Part shown: piece after piece, positions 54,768 to 64,000 of the stretch
Layout of the letters: each line of letters opens with the position of its first letter
Numbering within the stretch: the first letter of the stretch is position 1
Origin: Smallanthus sonchifolius
Lineage: Eukaryota > Streptophyta > Magnoliopsida > Asterales > Asteraceae
Direction of reading: 5' to 3'
DNA: 64,000 bases
NCBI GenBank assembly: GCA_023525975.1
Contig: CM042035.1
Coordinates: 26,648,001-26,712,000 of the forward strand
Translations under genes and position numbers: made by a program
The notes under the pieces: generated by a model
Database searches by the model: none
What the model was told of the DNA's origin: nothing
The model's input: only the letters and a program-made list of their open reading frames with translations

Positions 54768-55153
54768 TCTTTTAATTTATTTTTTTTACTCTAGACAACG
54801 TCATCCGTTGATTATTATGCAAGCGGACGTGGGCGTAACGAGTTTTTGTAATAAAACGGTCAACGTACGTAAACACTCGGGCGCGCGGGTCCGTGTCGGG
54901 GAACGCCTGATCGCGGGAGACACACGTTTAGACGTCGAGTGTAACACGTGTGTCTTCATATACTAGTCAATTATTCTTACGCCCCGGGTGAGCGTGGGAA
55001 TATGTTTTGTACAAGGAAGTATAAGAACTAAACACTGGCCGGCGGGTGACGCACGTGTTGACGTAAGGCAGAACGCGCGCGCGAGAGGAGAATGCAAGTA
55101 AAAATGAGTCATGTGTGGAAGGGGATAAAGTAATAGAATGAAAGAGTTATTTC

Positions 55154-55272
55154 GGTTGCGATCATACCAGCACTAAAGCACCGGATCCATCAGAACTCCG
55201 CAGTTAAGCGTGCTTGGGCGAGAGTAGTACTATGATGGGTGACCCCCTAGGAAGTCCTCGTGTTGCAACCCC
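55154..55272 (+). rRNA. 5S rRNA: 5S rRNA gene, copy 85 (delta C lineage)
   Basis: 119 nt; delta C, G81T, G97A. Confidence 0.93.
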
Positions 55273-55659
55273 TTTTTTAATTTATTTTTTTTTACTCTAA
55301 ACAACGTCATCCGTTGATTATTATGCAAGCGGGCGTGGGCGTAACGAGTTTTTGTCAAAAAACGGCCAACGTACGTAAAGACTCGGGCGCGCTGGTCCGT
55401 GTCGGGGAACGCCCGATCGCGGGAGACACACGTTTAGACGTCGAGTGGAACACGTGTGTCTTCTTTTACGAGTCAATTATTCTTATGCCCCGGGTGAGCG
55501 TGGGAATATGTTTTGTACAAGGAAGTATAATTACTAAACGCTCGCCGGTGGGTGACGCACGTGTTGACGTAAGGCGGAACGCGCGCGGAAGAGGAGAATG
55601 CAAGTAAAAATGACTCATGTGTGGAAGGGGATAAAGTAATAGAATGAAAGAGTTATTTC

Positions 55660-55779
55660 GGTTGCGATCATACCAGCACTAAAGCACCGGATCCCATCAG
55701 ATCTCCGCAGTTAAACGTGCTTGGGCGAGAGTAGTACTAGGATGGGTGACCCCCTGGGAAGTCCTCGTGTTGCAACCCC
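55660..55779 (+). rRNA. 5S rRNA: 5S rRNA gene, copy 86
   Basis: 120 nt; A43T, G56A. Confidence 0.95.
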
Positions 55780-56168
55780 TTTTTTAATTTATATTTTTTT
55801 TTACTCTAAACAACGTCATCCGTTGATTATTATGCAAGCGGGCGTGGGGGTAACGAGTTTTTGTCAAAAAACGGTCAACGTACGTAAAGACTCGGGCGCG
55901 CGGGTCCGTGTCGGGGAACGCACGATCGCGGGAGACACACGTTTAGACGTCGAGTGGAACACGTGTGTCTTCTTATACTAGTCAATTATTCTTATGCCCC
56001 GGGTGAGCGTGGGAATATGTTTTGTACAAAGAAGTATAAGAACTAAACACTGGCCGGCGGGTGACGCACGTGTTGACGTAAGGCGGAACGCGCGCGCGAG
56101 AGGAGAATGCAAGTAAAAATGAGTCATGTGTGGAAGGGGATAAAGTAATAGAATGAAAGAGTTATTTC

Positions 56169-56288
56169 GGTTGCGATCATACCAGCACTAAAGCTCCGGA
56201 TCTCATCAGAACTCCGCAGTTAAACGTGTTTGGGCGAGAGTAGTACTAAGATGGGTGACCCCTTGGGAAGTCCTCGTGTTGCAACCCC
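56169..56288 (+). rRNA. 5S rRNA: 5S rRNA gene, copy 87 (divergent)
   Basis: 120 nt; the six changes of copy 78. Confidence 0.9.
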
Positions 56289-56678
56289 TTTTTTAATTTA
56301 TATTTTTTTTTACTCTAAACAACGTCATCCGTTGATTATTATGCAAGCGGGCGTGGGGGTAACGAGTTTTTTGTCAAAAAACAGTCAACGTACGTAAAGA
56401 CTCGGGCGCGCGGGTCCGTGTCGGGGAACGCCCGATCGCGGGAGACACACGTTTAGACGTCGAGTGGAACACGTGTGTCTTCATATACTAGTCAATTATT
56501 CTTACGCCCCGGGTGAGCGTGGGAATATGTTTTGTACAAGGAAGTATAAGAACTAAACACTGGCCGGCGGGTGACGCACGTGTTGACGTAAGGCAGAACG
56601 CGCGCGCGAGAGGAGAATGCAAGTAAAAATGAGTCATGTGTGGAAGGGGATAAAGTAATAGAATGAAAGAGTTATTTC

Positions 56679-56798
56679 GGTTGCGATCATACCAGCACTA
56701 AAGCACCGGATCCCATCAGAACTCCGCAGTTAAGCGTGCTTGGGCGAGAGTAGTACTAGGATGGGTGACCCCCTAGGAAGTCCTCGTGTTGCAACCCC
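56679..56798 (+). rRNA. 5S rRNA: 5S rRNA gene, copy 88
   Basis: 120 nt; G97A only. Its spacer has CGTAAGATAGAACGC as after copy 79. Confidence 0.96.
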
Positions 56799-57184
56799 TT
56801 TTTTAATTTATTTTTTTTACTCTAGACAACGTCATCCGTTGATTATTATGCAAGCGGACGTGGGCGTAACGAGTTTTTGTAATAAAACGGTCAACGTACG
56901 TAAACACTCGGGCGCGCGGGTCCGTGTCGGGGAATGCCTGATCGCGGGAGACACACGTTTAGACGTCGAGTGTAACACGTGTGTCTTCATATACTAGTCA
57001 ATTATTCTTACGCCCCGGGTGAGCGTGGGAATATGTTTTGTACAAGGAAGTATAAGAACTAAACACTGGCCGGCGGGTGACGCACGTGTTGACGTAAGAT
57101 AGAACGCGCGCGCGAGAGGAGAATGCAAGTAAAAATGAGTCATGTGTGGAAGGGGATAAAGTAATAGAATGAAAGAGTTATTTC

Positions 57185-57304
57185 GGTTGCGATCATACCA
57201 GCACTAAAGCACCGGATCCCATCAGAACTCCGCAGTTAAGCGTGCTTGGGCGAGAGTAGTACTAGGATGGGTGACCCCCTAGGAAGTCCTCGTGTTGCAA
57301 CCCC
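57185..57304 (+). rRNA. 5S rRNA: 5S rRNA gene, copy 89
   Basis: 120 nt; G97A only. Confidence 0.96.
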
Positions 57305-57690
57305 TTTTTTAATTTATTTTTTTTACTCTAGACAACGTCATCCGTTGATTATTATGCAAGCGGACGTGGGCGTAACGAGTTTTTGTAATAAAACGGTCAA
57401 AGTACGTAAACACTCGGGCGCGCGGGTCCGTGTCGGGGAACGCCTGATCGCGGGAGACACACGTTTAGACGTCGAGTGTAACACGTGTGTCTTCATATAC
57501 TAGTCAATTATTCTTACGCCCCGGGTGAGCGTGGGAATATGTTTTGTACAAGGAAGTATAAGATCTAAACACTGGCCGGCGGTCGACGCACGTGTTGACG
57601 TAAGGCAGAACGCGCGCGCGAGAGGAGAAATCAAGTAAAAATGAGTCATGTGTGGAAGGGGATAAAGTAATAGAATGAAAGAGTTATTTC

Positions 57691-57809
57691 GGTTGCGATC
57701 ATACCAGCACTAAAGCACCGGATCCATCAGAACTACGCAGTTAAGTGTGCTTGGGCGAGAGTAGTACTATGATGGGTGACCCCCTAGGAAGTCCTCGTGT
57801 TGCAACCCC
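57691..57809 (+). rRNA. 5S rRNA: 5S rRNA gene, copy 90 (delta C lineage)
   Basis: 119 nt; delta C, C46A, C57T, G81T, G97A. Confidence 0.92.
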
Positions 57810-58194
57810 TTTTTTAATTTTTTTTTTTACTCTAAACAACGTCATCCGTTGATTATTATGCAAGCGGGCGTGGGCGTAACGAGTTTTTGTCAAAAAACGG
57901 TCAACGTACGTAAAGACTCGGGCGCGCTGGTCCGTGTCGGGGAACGCCCGATCGCGGGAGACACACGTTTAGACGTCGAGTGGAACACGTGTGTCTTCTT
58001 TTACTAGTCAATTATTCTTATGCCCCGGGTGAGCGTGGGAATATGTTTTGTACAAGGAAGTATAATTACTAAACGCTCGCCGGTGGGTGACGCACGTGTT
58101 GACGTAAGGCGGAACGCGCGCGCAACAGAAGAATGCAAGTAAAAATGAGTCATGTGTGGAAGGGGATAAAGTAATAGAATGAAAGAGTTATTTC

Positions 58195-58314
58195 GGTTGC
58201 GATCATACGAGCACTAAAGCACCGGATCCCATCAGATCTCCGCAGTTAAACGTGCTTGGGCGAGAGTAGTACTAGGATGGGTGACCCCTTGGGAAGTCCT
58301 CGTGTTGCAACCCC
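58195..58314 (+). rRNA. 5S rRNA: 5S rRNA gene, copy 91
   Basis: 120 nt; C15G, A43T, G56A, C95T. Confidence 0.94.
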
Positions 58315-58703
58315 TTTTTTAATTTATATTTTTTTTTACTCTAAACAACGTCATCCGTTGATTATTATGCAAGCGGGCATGGGGTAACGAGTTTTTTGTC
58401 AAAAAACAGTCAACGTACGTAAACACTCGGGCGCGCGGGTCCGTGTCGGGGAACGCCCGATCGCGGGAGACACACGTTTAGACTTCGAGTGGAACACGTG
58501 TGTCTTCTTATACTAGTCAATTATTCTTATGCCCCGGGTGAGCGTGGGAATATGTTTTGTACAAGGAAGTATAAGAACTAAACACTGGCCGGCGGGTGAC
58601 GCACGTGTTGACGTAAGGCGGAACGCGCGCTCGAGAGGAGAATGCAAGTAAAAATGAGTCATGTGTAGAAAGGGATAAAGTAATAGAATGAAAGAGTTAT
58701 TTC

Positions 58704-58823
58704 GGTTGCGATCATACCAGCACTAAAGCACCGGATCCCATCAGAACTCCGCAGTTAAGCGTGCTTGGGCGAGAGTAGTACTAGGATGGGTGACCCCCTA
58801 GGAAGTCCTCGTGTTGCAACCCC
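58704..58823 (+). rRNA. 5S rRNA: 5S rRNA gene, copy 92
   Basis: 120 nt; G97A only. Confidence 0.96.
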
Positions 58824-59209
58824 TTTTTTAATTTATTTTTTTTACTCTAGACAACGTCATCCGTTGATTATTATGCAAGCGGAGGTGGGCGTAACGAGTT
58901 TTTGTAATAAAACGGTCAACGTACGTAAACACTCGGGCGCGCGGGTCCGTGTCGGGGAACGCCTGATCGCGGGAGACACACGTTTAGACGTCGAGTGTAA
59001 CACGTGTGTCCTCTTATACTAGTCAATTATTCTTACGCCCCGGGTGAGCATGGGAATATGTTTTGTACAAGGAAATATAAGAGCCAAACGCTCGCCGGCG
59101 GGTGACGCACGTGTTGACGTAAGGCGGAACGCGCGCGCAACAGGAGAATGCAAGTAAAAATGAGTCATGTGTGGAAGGGGATAAAGTAATAGAATGAAAG
59201 AGTTATTTC

Positions 59210-59329
59210 GGTTGCGATCATACCAGCACTAAAGCACCGGATCCCATCAGAACTCCGCAGTTAAGCGTGTTTGGGCGAGAGTAGTACTAGGATGGGTGAC
59301 CCCCTAGGAAGTCCTCGTGTTTCAACCCC
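59210..59329 (+). rRNA. 5S rRNA: 5S rRNA gene, copy 93
   Basis: 120 nt; C61T, G97A, G113T. The last breaks the C6:G113 pair. Last copy with G97A. Confidence 0.94.
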
Positions 59330-59718
59330 TTTTTTAAGTTATTATTTTTTTTACTCTAAACAACGTCACCCGTTGATTATTATGCAAGTGGGCGTGGGCG
59401 TAACGAGTTTTTGTCAAAAAACGGTCAACGTACGTAAAGACTCGGGCGCGCGGGTCCATGTCGGGGAACGCCCGATCGCGGTAGACACACGTTTAGACGT
59501 CGAGTGGAACACGTGTGTCTTCTAATACTAGTCAATTATTCTTACGCCCCGGGTGAGCATGGGAATATGTTTTGTACAAGGAAGTATAAGAGCTAAACGC
59601 TCGCCGGCGGGTGACGCACGTGTTGACGTAAGGCGGAACGCGCGCGCAACAGGAGAATGCAAGTAAAAATGAGTCATGTGTGGAAGGGGATAAAGTAATA
59701 GAATGAAAGAGTTATTTC

Positions 59719-59838
59719 GGTTGCGATCATACCAGCACTAAAGCACCGGATCCCATCAGAACTCCGCAGTTAAGGGTGCTTGGGCGAGAGTAGTACTAGG
59801 ATGGGTGACCCCCTGGGAAGTTCTCGTGTTACAACCCC
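59719..59838 (+). rRNA. 5S rRNA: 5S rRNA gene, copy 94
   Basis: 120 nt; C57G, C104T, G113A. Its spacer has GACTCCAACGCG instead of GACTCGGGCGCG. Confidence 0.94.
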
Positions 59839-60226
59839 TTTTTTAAGTTTATATTTTTTTTACTCTAAACAACGTCATCCGTTGATTATTATGCAAGCGG
59901 GCGTGGGGGTAACGAGTTTTTGTCAAAAAACGGTCAACGTACGTAAAGACTCCAACGCGCGGGTCCGTGTCGGGGAACGCCCGATCGCGGGAGACACACG
60001 TTTAAACGTCGAGTGGAACACGTGTGTCTTCTTATACTAGTCAATTATTCTTATGCCCCGGGTGAGCGTGGGAATATGTTTTGTACAAAGAAGTATAAGA
60101 ACTAAACGCTCGCCGGCGGGTGAAGCACGTGTTGACGTAAGGCGGAACGCGCGCGCAAGAGGAGAATGCAAGTAAAAATCAGTCATGTGTGGAAGGGGTA
60201 AAGTAATAGAATGGAAGAGTTATTTC

Positions 60227-60346
60227 GGTTGCGATCATACCAGCACTAAAGCACCGGATCCCATCAGAACTCCGCAGTTAAGCGTGTTTGGGCGAGAGTA
60301 GTACTAGGATGGGTGACCCCCAGGGAAGTCCTCGTGTTGCAACCCC
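60227..60346 (+). rRNA. 5S rRNA: 5S rRNA gene, copy 95
   Basis: 120 nt; C61T, T96A. One A is lost in the upstream element (GGGGTAAAG). Confidence 0.94.
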
Positions 60347-60737
60347 TTTTTTAAGTTATTATTTTTTTTTACTCTAAACAACGTCACCCGTTGATTATTA
60401 TGCAAGCGGGCGTGAGCGTAACGAGTTTTTGTCAAAAAAACGGTCAACGTACGTAAAGACTCGGGCGCGCGGGTCCATGTCGGGGAACGCCCGATCGCGG
60501 TAGACACACGTTTAGACGTCGAGTGGAACACGTGTGTCTTCTTATACTAGTCAACTATTCTTACGCCCCGGGTGAGCATGGGAATATGTTTTGTACAAGG
60601 AAGTATAAGAGCTAAACGCTCGCCGGCGGGTGACGCACGTGTTGACGTAAGGCGGAACGCGCGCGCAACAGGAGAATGCAAGTAAAAATGAGTCATGTGT
60701 GGAAGGGGATAAAGTAATAGAATGAAAGAGTTATTTC

Positions 60738-60857
60738 GGTTGCGATCATACCAGCACTAAAGCACCGGATCCCATCAGAACTCCGCAGTTAAGGGTGCTT
60801 GGGCGAGAGTAGTACTAGGATGGGTGTCTCCCTGGGAAGTTCTCGTGTTACAACCCC
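60738..60857 (+). rRNA. 5S rRNA: 5S rRNA gene, copy 96 (divergent)
   Basis: 120 nt; C57G, A90T, C92T, C104T, G113A. Box C reads GGGTGTCTCC. Confidence 0.91.
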
Positions 60858-61246
60858 TTTTTTAAGTTTATATTTTTTTTACTCTAAACAACGTCATCCG
60901 TTGATTATTATGCAAGCGGGCGTGGGGGTAACGAGTTTTTGTCAAAAAACGGTCAACGTACGTAAAGACTCCAGCGCGCGGGTCCGTGTCGGGGAACGCC
61001 CGATCGCGGGAGACACACGTTTAAACGTCGAGTGGAACACGTGTGTCTTCTTATACTAGTCAATTAATCTTATGCCCCGGGTGAGCGTGGGAATATGTTT
61101 TGTACAAAGAAGTATAAGAACTAAACGCTCGCCGGCGGGTAACGCACGTGTTGACGTAAGGCGGAACGCGCGCGCAAGAGGAGAATGCAAGTAAAAATGA
61201 GTCATGTGTGGAAGGGGATAAAGTAATAGAATGGAAGAGTTATTTC

Positions 61247-61365
61247 GGTTGCGATCATACCAGCACTAAAGCACCGGATCCCATCAGAACTCCGCAGTTA
61301 AGCGTGTTTGGGCGAGAGTAGTACTAGGATGGGTGACCCCAGGGAAGTCCTCGTGTTGCAACCCC
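61247..61365 (+). rRNA. 5S rRNA: 5S rRNA gene, copy 97
   Basis: 119 nt; C61T, one C lost from 91-95, T96A. Same as copy 102. Confidence 0.93.
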
Positions 61366-61756
61366 TTTTTTAAGTTATTATTTTTTTTTACTCTAAACAA
61401 CGTCACCCGTTGATTATTATGCAAGCGGGCGTGGGCGTAACGAGTTTTTGTCAAAAAAACGGTCAACGTACGTAAAGACTCGGGCGCGCGGGTCCATGTC
61501 GTGGAACGCCCGATCGCGGTAGACACACGTTTAGACGTCGAGTGGAACACGTGTGTCTTCTTATACTAGTCAATTATTCTTACGCCCCGGGTGAGCATGG
61601 GAATATGTTTTGTACAAGGAAATATAAGAGCTAAACGCTCGCCGGCGGGTGACGCACGTGTTGACGTAAGGCCGAACGCGCGCGCAACAGGAGAATGCAA
61701 GTAAAAATGAGTCATGTGTGGAAGGGGATAAAGTAATAGAATGAAAGAGTTATTTC

Positions 61757-61876
61757 GGTTGCGATCCTACCAGCACTAAAGCACCGGATCCCATCAGAAT
61801 TCCGCAGTTAAGGGTGCTTGGGTGAGAGTAGTACTAGGATGGGTGACCCCCTGGGAAGTTCTCGTGTTGCAACCCC
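61757..61876 (+). rRNA. 5S rRNA: 5S rRNA gene, copy 98
   Basis: 120 nt; A11C, C44T, C57G, C67T, C104T. Confidence 0.92.
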
Positions 61877-62265
61877 TTTTTTAAGTTATTATTTTTTTTA
61901 CTCTAAACAACGTCACCCGTTGATTATTATGCAAGCGGGCGTGGGCGTAACGAGTTTTTGTAAAAAAACGGTCAACGTACGTAAAGACTCGGGCGCGCGG
62001 GTCCGTGTCGCGGAACGCCCGATCGCGGTAGACACACGTTTAGACGTCGAGTGGAACACGTGTGTCTTCTTTTACTAGTCAATTATTCTTATGCCCCGGG
62101 TGAGCGTGGGAATATGTTTTGTACAAGGAAGTATAAGAACTAAACACTGGCCGGCGGGTGACGCACGTGTTGACGTAAGGCGGAACGCGCGCGCGAGAGG
62201 AGAATGCAAGTAAAAATGAGTCATGTGTGGAAGGGGATAAAGTAATAGAATGAAAGAGTTATTTC

Positions 62266-62385
62266 GGTTGCGATCATACCAGCACTAAAGCACCGGATCC
62301 CATCAAAACTCCGCAGTTAAACGTGTTTGGGCGAGAGTAGTACTAGGATGGGTGACCCCTTGGGAAGTCCTCGTGTTGCAACCCC
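62266..62385 (+). rRNA. 5S rRNA: 5S rRNA gene, copy 99
   Basis: 120 nt; G41A, G56A, C61T, C95T. The spacer resembles that of copy 91. Confidence 0.93.
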
Positions 62386-62774
62386 TTTTTTAATTTATAT
62401 TTTTTTTTACTCTAAACAACGTCATCCGTTGATTATTATGCAAGCGGGCATGGGGTAACGAGTTTTTTGTCAAAAAACAGTCAACGTACGTAAACACTCG
62501 GGCGCGCGGGTCCGTGTCGGGGAACGCCCGATCGCGGGAGACACACGTTTAGACTTCGAGTGGAACACGTGTGTCTTCTTATACTAGTCAATTATTCTTA
62601 TGCCCCGGGTGAGCGTGGGAATATGTTTTGTACAAGGAAGTATAAGAACTAAACACTGGCCGGCGGGTGACGCACGTGTTGACGTAAGGCGGAACGCGCG
62701 CGCAACAGGAGAATGCAAGTAAAAATGAGTCATGTGTGGAAGGGGATACAGTAATAGAATGAAAGAGTTATTTC

Positions 62775-62894
62775 GGTTGCGATCATACCAGCACTAAAGC
62801 ACCGGATCCCATCAGATCTCCGCAGTTAAGCGTGCTTGGGCGAGAGTAGTACTAGGATGGGTGACCCCCAGGGAAGTCCTCGTGTTGCAACCCC
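62775..62894 (+). rRNA. 5S rRNA: 5S rRNA gene, copy 100
   Basis: 120 nt; A43T, T96A. Upstream element GATACAGTAATAG. Confidence 0.94.
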
Positions 62895-63285
62895 TTTTTT
62901 AAGTTATTATTATTTTTTACTCTAAACAACGTCACCCGTTGATTATTATGCAAGCGGGCGTGGGCGTAACGAGTTTTTGTCAAAAAAACGGTCAACGTAC
63001 GTAAAGACTCGGGCGCGCGGGTCCATGTCGGGGAACGCCCGATCGCGGTAGACACACGTTTAGACGTCGAGTGGAACACGTGTGTCTTCTTATACTAGTC
63101 AATTATTCTTACGCCCCGGGTGAGCATGGGAATATGTTTTGTACAAGGAAGTATAAGAGCTAAACGCTCTCCGGCGGGTGACGCACGTGTTGACGTAAGG
63201 CGGAACGCGCGCGCAACAGGAGAATGCAAGTAAAAATGAGTCATGTGTGGAAGGGGATAAAGTAATAGAATGAAAGAGTTATTTC

Positions 63286-63405
63286 GGTTGCGATCATACC
63301 AGCACTAAAGCACCAGATCCCATCAGAACTCCGCAGTTAAGGGTGCTTGGGCGAGAGTAGTACTAGGATGGGTGACTCCCTGGGAAGTTCTCGTGTTACA
63401 ACCCC
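63286..63405 (+). rRNA. 5S rRNA: 5S rRNA gene, copy 101
   Basis: 120 nt; G30A, C57G, C92T, C104T, G113A. Sister of copies 94 and 96 (2548 bp after copy 96, five units). Confidence 0.92.
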
Positions 63406-63794
63406 TTTTTTAAGTTTATATTTTTTTTACTCTAAACAACGTCATCCGTTGATTATTATGCAAGCGGGCGTGGGGGTAACGAATTTTTGTCAAAAAACGG
63501 TCAACGTACGTAAAGACTCCAGCGCGCGGGTCCGTGTCGGGGAACGCCCGATCGCGGGAGACACACGTTTAAACGTCGAGTGGAACACGTGTGTCTTCTT
63601 ATACTAGTCAATTAATCTTATGCCCCGGGTGTGCGTGGGAATATGTTTTGTACAAAGAAGTATAAGAACTAAACGCTCGCCGGCGGGTGACGCACGTGTT
63701 GACGTAAGGCGGAACGCGCGCGCAAGAGGAGAATGCAAGTAAAAATGAGTCATGTGTGGAAGGGGATAAAGTAATAGAATGGAAGAGTTATTTC

Positions 63795-63913
63795 GGTTGC
63801 GATCATACCAGCACTAAAGCACCGGATCCCATCAGAACTCCGCAGTTAAGCGTGTTTGGGCGAGAGTAGTACTAGGATGGGTGACCCCAGGGAAGTCCTC
63901 GTGTTGCAACCCC
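63795..63913 (+). rRNA. 5S rRNA: 5S rRNA gene, copy 102
   Basis: 119 nt; C61T, one C lost from 91-95, T96A. Last complete gene; its spacer runs off the window. Confidence 0.93.
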
Positions 63914-64000
63914 TTTTTTAAGTTATTATTTTTTTTTACTCTAAACAACGTCACCCGTTGATTATTATGCAAGCGGGCGTGGGCGTAACGAGTTTTTGTC

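Larger units (their letters stand above)
52767..57207 (+). repeat. Nine-unit duplication D, copy 2
   Basis: Second copy, directly following the first. It ends where copy 89 reads GGATCCCATC against GGATCCATC of copy 80. Confidence 0.92.
30197..64000 (+). repeat. 5S rDNA tandem array, right block
   Basis: Copies 36-102 with mean spacing of about 508 bp (66 steps from 30256 to 63795). Spacers are mainly of the AATTTATTTT...CATCCGTTG type, mixed with the CACCCGTTG type. Variants with GTACCGAG (about 31.4-38.1 kb) or GTAATAAAACGG (about 41-59 kb) mark sub-families. Nested duplications of 2 to 9 units are annotated separately. The last bases (63914-64000) are the start of a spacer cut by the window edge. 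Confidence 0.97.

Noticed and set aside
3682..63079. Minus-strand frames in the 5S units (VFHSTSKRVS..., TKTRYAHARLHNNQ...)
   Set aside because: Complement of the same spacer; length varies with T-tract indels, which no real gene would tolerate.
1053..63607. Recurring + strand open frames of about 85 codons (GESSTRMGDPLGSPRVATPF...), once per unit
   Set aside because: They start inside the 5S gene (TTG in box A or nearby) and run into the spacer. They differ by frameshifts and stops between units and recur only because the DNA repeats. No sign of coding constraint.
1..64000. Array made of Cassandra-type elements (LTRs that contain 5S sequence)
   Set aside because: Units are strictly head to tail with full 5S genes and terminators. 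No TG...CA ends, primer sites or target duplications are seen in the units.
1..64000. Linked 35S/5S rDNA
   Set aside because: No 18S, 5.8S or 26S sequence is recognisable. The units contain only 5S.

Overview
The window is nuclear DNA of a flowering plant. It is one long head-to-tail 5S ribosomal RNA gene array, all on the + strand, interrupted by two LTR-retrotransposon insertions. The plant assignment rests on the 120-nt 5S gene, which has the plant-type internal promoter, a TATA-like motif near -28, C at -1 and a T-run terminator, and on a Ty3/gypsy element primed by initiator Met tRNA. I cannot name the species from sequence alone; a eudicot is likely but that is inference. Both window ends lie inside the array, so it continues outwards. 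No protein-coding host gene, tRNA or 18S/26S rRNA was seen.

Layout: 1-7276 holds 5S copies 1-14 and the 5' part of copy 15. A complete but decayed Ty3/gypsy element (7277-17208, LTRs of about 2.5 kb, 5-bp target duplication GTAGT) sits inside copy 15. 17209-27735 holds the 3' part of copy 15 and copies 16-35. A 2461-bp solo LTR of another family (27736-30196, target duplication CAAGT) sits in the next spacer. 30197-64000 holds copies 36-102. In total there are 101 uninterrupted 5S genes and one split one. Repeat units are mostly 505-510 bp: a 120-nt gene (119 nt in some) plus a spacer of about 390 bp.

Numbering used in the 5S entries: position 1 is the first G of GGTTGCGATC and position 120 the last C of TTGCAACCCC. 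Box A is about 50-64, the intermediate element (IE) 67-72 and box C 80-98. Helix I is the pairing of 1-6 with 113-118. Substitutions are given against the consensus of this window. 'Delta C' means loss of one C from the CCC at 34-36, giving a 119-nt gene.

The copies are not homogeneous. They form linked haplotypes (for example delta C + G81T + G97A, or T12A/A13C/C14A + A43T) and nested segmental duplications of 2, 3, 4, 6, 7 and 9 units, the clearest being a near-identical 9-unit (4567 bp) tandem duplication at 48.2-57.2 kb. G97A is common between 27.3 and 59.3 kb but almost absent in the left 26 kb, so the array has domains.

The most unusual signal is in the LTRs. Both LTR families, though different in sequence, carry tandem arrays of short GC-rich or near-perfect dyads (potential hairpins) at regular spacing. 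One of these arrays shows a compensatory base-pair change between copies. Both LTRs also share a CAGGTGAGTT splice-donor-like motif followed by CCCCTTTTT.
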